Below, piece after piece: positions 60,786-64,000 of a stretch of 64,000 nucleotides of DNA. Each line of letters begins with the position of its first letter. Position 1 is the stretch's first letter. The DNA is from JAQVEM01 sp964595565 (lineage in GTDB: Bacteria > Actinomycetota > Humimicrobiia > Humimicrobiales > Humimicrobiaceae), in contig CAZQQX010000005.1 in NCBI GenBank assembly GCA_964595565.1, positions 1-64,000 of the forward strand. The letters run 5' to 3'. The position numbers were made by a program, and so were the translations under genes. The notes below the pieces were generated by a model. The model did no database searches. It was given only the letters and a program-made list of their open reading frames with translations, and was not told the origin of the DNA.

Positions 60786-61112
60786 TTTCTAAACATTTCT
60801 CTAAATTATATTATCAGTTGTCCATGAAAATACATGTCTATAAATATTAACCCAATAAAACTTTGCGCGCCATAATATTTTTATTAATAACATTTAGTGA
60901 CTAAAACTATTAGCAAACTCTGTCAATAATTTATCTATCCGTGCCTGCTGGTAAACAATAGCCATAAGTTTGCGGTTCTCCGGTATTACAGGAATGTTTT
61001 ATCATAGTACTGTTATTGGTTTTATTTTTATGATAGTCTGAAAAGCATTAAAAATTTAATGTTCCATCTATTATAAACCTAATGGGAACTGGGATCATGT
61101 CAGGTGATGAAT
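60786..61112. other. Intergenic region between the HEYGH gene and glycerate kinase
   Basis: About 320 bases. It contains a minus-strand open frame of 35 codons (60894-60998) encoding IPVIPENRKLMAIVYQQ and more, with no ribosome site, which may be a gene remnant. The rest is AT-rich; no promoter of good quality, terminator or repeat was seen. Confidence 0.35.
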
Positions 61113-62270
61113 ATGAAACTTAAAATTTTAGTTTCTCCGGATAAATATAAAGGCAGTCTTTCGGCGGTTGAAGTTTGTGACATAATAAAAAAAAGCATAC
61201 TTGAAGTTGACAGCGGCATAGATGTGATTGTAAATCCTATTGCTGATGGCGGAGAGGGGACAGTCAGTACTCTGGTAGAGGGCTATAATGGAAGATATGT
61301 GAGCTTAAAAGTTACTGGCCCTCTGGGGGACCCGATAAAGGCAAAGTTCGGGATAATAGGGGATTCTGCTGCTGTAATTGAAATGGCTTCTGCATCCGGG
61401 CTGGTCCTGGTACCTCCGGAGAAGAGGAACCCCATGGAAACAACAACTTACGGAACCGGGGAACTTATAAAAAAAGCACTGGACATGAGTTGCAAAAAAA
61501 TAATAACAGGCATTGGGGGGAGTGCGACCAACGATGGCGGACTGGGCATGGCCGGAGCCCTTGGATATAAATTCTATGATAAAAAGGGAAGAAAGCTGGG
61601 GCAGGGAGGCAGGGAACTTATAAATCTTTACCGTATTGATGTATCTGATGTTAATCTGCTTATTTCATCCTGTGAATTTGAGGTTGCAGTTGATGTTATG
61701 AACCCCCTTACCGGTAAGGATGGCGCAGCTTATGTGTATGGGCCACAAAAGGGCGCTGATAGTAAAATGGTCAGGGAACTTGACAGGGGACTTGAAAATT
61801 TTGCAGAAGTTGTAAAAAAGGAACTGGGAAAGGATGTAAGAAAAATTAAAGGCTCGGGCGCAGCAGGCGGGCTGGGTGCGGGGATGTTTGCTTTTTTAAA
61901 TGCTAAAATAAAAAATGGTATTGATGTTATTATTGAAGCAACAGGACTTGAGGAAAAAATAAAAAATTCTGACCTGGTAATTACCGGTGAAGGTGCACTG
62001 GACATGCAGACATTTTTTGGCAAAGGTGTCTGTGGTATAGGAAGACTGGCTAAAAAATATAATAAGCCGGTTATAACAATCAATGGTTCCGTGCTAATAA
62101 ATAGAAATGAACTCAATAGAAGCTCGCGTAGTTTAACCAGCGGAAATTTTTCAATAATAAACAGACCCATGAATCTTGAGCAGGCAGTTAAGGATGCTAA
62201 AGAATTGCTTAAAGGCCAGACAAAGGAATTAATTTTATTTTATTTAACTGCTTTAAGAAAAAACCGATAA
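61113..62270 (+). CDS. Glycerate kinase
   Basis: A 385-residue GlxK-type glycerate 2-kinase. LVSPDKYKGSLSAVEVCDII is the typical start, followed by ADGGEGTV, GSATNDGGLGMAGALGY, GKDGAAYVYGPQKGA and GSGAAGGLGAGMFAF, all conserved. It phosphorylates D-glycerate using ATP and feeds glycolysis. I chose the ATG at 61113 because AGGTGA lies five bases before it and matches the 16S tail; GTG at 61104 and ATG at 61107 are alternatives. Near the C-terminus, INGSVLINRNELNRSS is less conserved. No regulator or transporter for glycerate is nearby. Confidence 0.93.
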   Translation: MKLKILVSPDKYKGSLSAVEVCDIIKKSILEVDSGIDVIVNPIADGGEGTVSTLVEGYNGRYVSLKVTGPLGDPIKAKFGIIGDSAAVIEMASASGLVLVPPEKRNPMETTTYGTGELIKKALDMSCKKIITGIGGSATNDGGLGMAGALGYKFYDKKGRKLGQGGRELINLYRIDVSDVNLLISSCEFEVAVDVMNPLTGKDGAAYVYGPQKGADSKMVRELDRGLENFAEVVKKELGKDVRKIKGSGAAGGLGAGMFAFLNAKIKNGIDVIIEATGLEEKIKNSDLVITGEGALDMQTFFGKGVCGIGRLAKKYNKPVITINGSVLINRNELNRSSRSLTSGNFSIINRPMNLEQAVKDAKELLKGQTKELILFYLTALRKNR

Positions 62271-62333
62271 AAAAACACCGGGCAAAATCGTTGCTGCGGG
62301 GGCTTCTGGTCAACTGCTGGAAGGAAGGGAAAA

Positions 62334-63875
62334 CTACCCTTCACCTGCTGACTTTGCACTATACATAGCGGCATCAGCAATGGAGAGTAATCGCTCTGCA
62401 TCTTTACCATCAGATGGATACGAAGCAATACCTATGCTCGCAGAAACAGATACCCGGGTTCCATCAGGAATTATAAATGGGCTGCCTCTAAGAGTAGAAA
62501 GGATTCTTTTTGAAACATTTACTGCGTTTAAATTATTTGTTTCAAGAAGTACAACGGCAAATTCATCTCCCCCATATCTTCCCACCACATCAATATTACG
62601 ACATGAATTCAGAATAGCTCCGGCTGCAATACAGAGAATTTCGTCTCCTGACGAATGGCCGTAAGTATCATTAAATGATTTAAAGTTATCTATATCTATC
62701 ATTAAGACAGACAATTGTTTATGTAACCGTTCTGCTCGTATTATTTCCTTTCGAAGGTAATTATCAAAATAACGTCTGTTCCAGACTTTTGTCAGGTAGT
62801 CAGTAGTTGCCAGTTTTCTGGTTTCTTCATAAAGACAGGAGTTTTCAACAGCAACTGCTGCCTGGTCAGCCAGGAGGGAGAGTAAATTAATTTCCTCTTC
62901 ACTGAATTTATGGGACCGTCTGAAAGCCACATTAAGAACACCGGTCAGCCCCAGTTTTCCTTTTAGTGGTAGTCCGGCAGTTGACTGCACGCCCCATCTT
63001 TTTGCCCGGGGTGTAGAGAAAAGAGGGTGGGATTTTGCTTTCTCTATAATTACAGGTTTTCGAGCATTAAGCACTGTGGTTGATAATCCCTGTTTCCTGG
63101 GCCAGGTTACCGGGTGTTTCCCGGCCTGAGGTGGAGAGGCTTCTGCACGATGGGTAAATTTTCCAGTTTTGGGGTCAAAGGCATATATATGTACATAATC
63201 TCCATCTATTAATTCCAGAGTACTTTCCGCGATACATTGAAGAAGGCTGGTTAGGTTTAAAGAAGAAGTTAGCTCCATTCCTATTTTTTGTAAAGTCGTC
63301 ATTGCTTTTAAATGTCTCTGTGATTCGCTATATAACCTCGCATTCTCAATAGCAACGGCTGTATAGTTGGCGATAGATGACAGAATTCCAATTGAATGCT
63401 CATTATAAGCATTATTACTTTTGTAGCTCTGGACAGCCAGAGCGCCTACTACATTATTGCCAATAGAAATAGGGACAGCAGCATAACTTTTAGCATTCTT
63501 GTCTATTGATACTATATTGAGTTTCTTATATGTTCCAGCTACGTTTTTCCTGATAACAAGAGATTTATTATTACGAATTACATATTCGGTTCGCCCTTTA
63601 CCAAATTTACGGCTTTTTCTACCATGAGGGCGGGGCTTTCCATTTAACATATCAATAACATTATATAATTCTTCTTTCTCCCGGTCATAGAGGGAAATAT
63701 AGAGGCTGGATACTTCCATTACCCTGCAGGCCTGATAGTAGATCAATTCCCATAGCTCATCAAGATTTATGGTTGATGCTATAGCAACACCGATTTCATT
63801 GAGGGTAGCAAGCTCCCTTATACGCTGCTGCACTCTGTTTTCAAGTTTTTTATTTCTGGTAGTGCTATTATTCAT
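62334..63875 (-). CDS. GAF-GAF-GGDEF diguanylate cyclase
   Basis: A 513-residue signalling protein. A short N-terminal coiled coil is followed by a first GAF domain (about 25-180), a second GAF (about 195-345) and a GGDEF domain (about 350-510). The active site is complete GGDEF in RYGGDEFAVVL, with RxxD (RNID) before it for feedback inhibition. LATTDYLTKVWNRRYF is the family start of the catalytic domain. No membrane segment, so the input is cytoplasmic. It has no Shine-Dalgarno sequence; its -10-like box ends three bases before the ATG. Convergent with glycerate kinase. Confidence 0.92.
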   Translation of the reverse strand: MNNSTTRNKKLENRVQQRIRELATLNEIGVAIASTINLDELWELIYYQACRVMEVSSLYISLYDREKEELYNVIDMLNGKPRPHGRKSRKFGKGRTEYVIRNNKSLVIRKNVAGTYKKLNIVSIDKNAKSYAAVPISIGNNVVGALAVQSYKSNNAYNEHSIGILSSIANYTAVAIENARLYSESQRHLKAMTTLQKIGMELTSSLNLTSLLQCIAESTLELIDGDYVHIYAFDPKTGKFTHRAEASPPQAGKHPVTWPRKQGLSTTVLNARKPVIIEKAKSHPLFSTPRAKRWGVQSTAGLPLKGKLGLTGVLNVAFRRSHKFSEEEINLLSLLADQAAVAVENSCLYEETRKLATTDYLTKVWNRRYFDNYLRKEIIRAERLHKQLSVLMIDIDNFKSFNDTYGHSSGDEILCIAAGAILNSCRNIDVVGRYGGDEFAVVLLETNNLNAVNVSKRILSTLRGSPFIIPDGTRVSVSASIGIASYPSDGKDAERLLSIADAAMYSAKSAGEG

Positions 63876-63878
63876 ATA

Positions 63879-63907
63879 TATATATAAATACTTATATTAA
63901 ATGTTAA
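63879..63907 (-). promoter_or_regulatory. Promoter abutting the start of the GAF-GGDEF gene
   Basis: On the minus strand: TTAACA (63902-63907), 17 bases, TATATA (63879-63884). The ATG (63875) begins four bases after the -10, so the transcript would be leaderless or start inside the gene. The sequence 63908-64000 beyond it shows no further feature. Confidence 0.5.
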
Positions 63908-64000
63908 TTTCTTTATTTAATACTGTAATATAATCTCATATTTTCAATAAAAAACAAAGAAAAATTATTTACAATTTACTTTGATGGTAAAACGTATTAT

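Noticed and set aside
1..64000. tRNA, rRNA, CRISPR arrays, transposons, prophage
   Set aside because: No cloverleaf, array of repeats, transposase or phage gene was recognised by reading; a covariance search would be needed to exclude a tRNA fully.

Overview
The window comes from an AT-rich, anaerobic or micro-oxic bacterial chromosome. The anaerobic reading rests on a six-gene Rnf ion-pumping complex next to its flavin transferase ApbE, a desulfoferrodoxin-type superoxide reductase beside a flavodiiron protein, a flavodoxin, a small Cys-rich protein and PflX-like radical SAM chemistry. A LytR-CpsA-Psr protein points to a cell wall of Gram-positive affinity, and there are several lipoproteins but no outer-membrane genes. 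I cannot name the species. An uncultured low-GC anaerobe (Bacillota, Atribacterota or one of the AT-rich anaerobic Actinobacteriota lineages) would fit. No tRNA, rRNA, CRISPR array, transposase or phage module was seen, so this is mostly core or housekeeping DNA with small accessory patches.

Layout. 1-2.5 kb: a PadR regulator with a tandem palindromic operator; a two-gene micro-operon (membrane peptide plus Cys-rich peptide) behind an attenuator-like RNA; a DUF4861 protein. 2.5-6.5 kb: a membrane protein, a dihydroorotate-dehydrogenase-like flavoprotein, a divergent PlsY-type acyltransferase and a GltS-type symporter. 6.6-10.6 kb: an operon of TetR regulator, ABC ATPase, two ABC-2 permeases and a small membrane protein, with two tandem operators on its promoter. 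10.7-17.6 kb: flavodoxin, a propeller-like lipoprotein, orphan ParA, DegV, SIMPL, ZIP transporter and an HTH/coiled-coil protein. 17.8-19.7 kb: a PAS-GGDEF-HD-GYP sensor. 19.8-24.8 kb: a TetR-controlled lipid gene group ending in an acyl-AMP ligase/ACP/acyltransferase fusion. 25-29 kb: oxygen defence, TIGR02757 and LCP genes. 29.3-34.6 kb: a glycan locus (two GT4 enzymes, an alpha/alpha-toroid protein, GH130, cupin). 34.6-39.4 kb: a membrane-anchored EEP hydrolase, a lipoprotein and a SAF-domain dehydrogenase. 39.5-45.7 kb: ApbE and RnfCDGEAB. 45.7-53.7 kb, mostly minus strand: a YhaN/YhaO-like ATPase/nuclease pair, a broken HigBA module, a pilin pseudogene, endonuclease III, PolX and Pcm. 53.8-64 kb: a second, divergent PolX, a PflX-like radical SAM protein, an XRE regulator, a PAS-GGDEF-HD-GYP protein, a GH30 lipoprotein, an HEYGH membrane protein, glycerate kinase and a GAF-GAF-GGDEF protein.

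How it works together. Rnf would couple ferredoxin oxidation to NAD reduction and ion export, and ApbE would load FMN on RnfD and RnfG, which both carry the TGAT acceptor motif. The superoxide reductase and flavodiiron protein would remove oxygen species. Three diguanylate-cyclase-type proteins, two also carrying HD-GYP, suggest active c-di-GMP signalling, with sequence changes in two of them. The GT4/GT4/GH130 group looks like synthesis and phosphorolytic turnover of a mannose-type glycan. The most unusual items are the attenuator-controlled micro-operon at 0.6-1.06 kb, two adjacent genes each broken by a single stop codon at 49.5-50.3 kb, the paired PolX genes around pcm, the CWH43-like membrane/EEP fusion, and several genes whose -10 box sits within about 10 bases of the start codon, suggesting leaderless transcripts.
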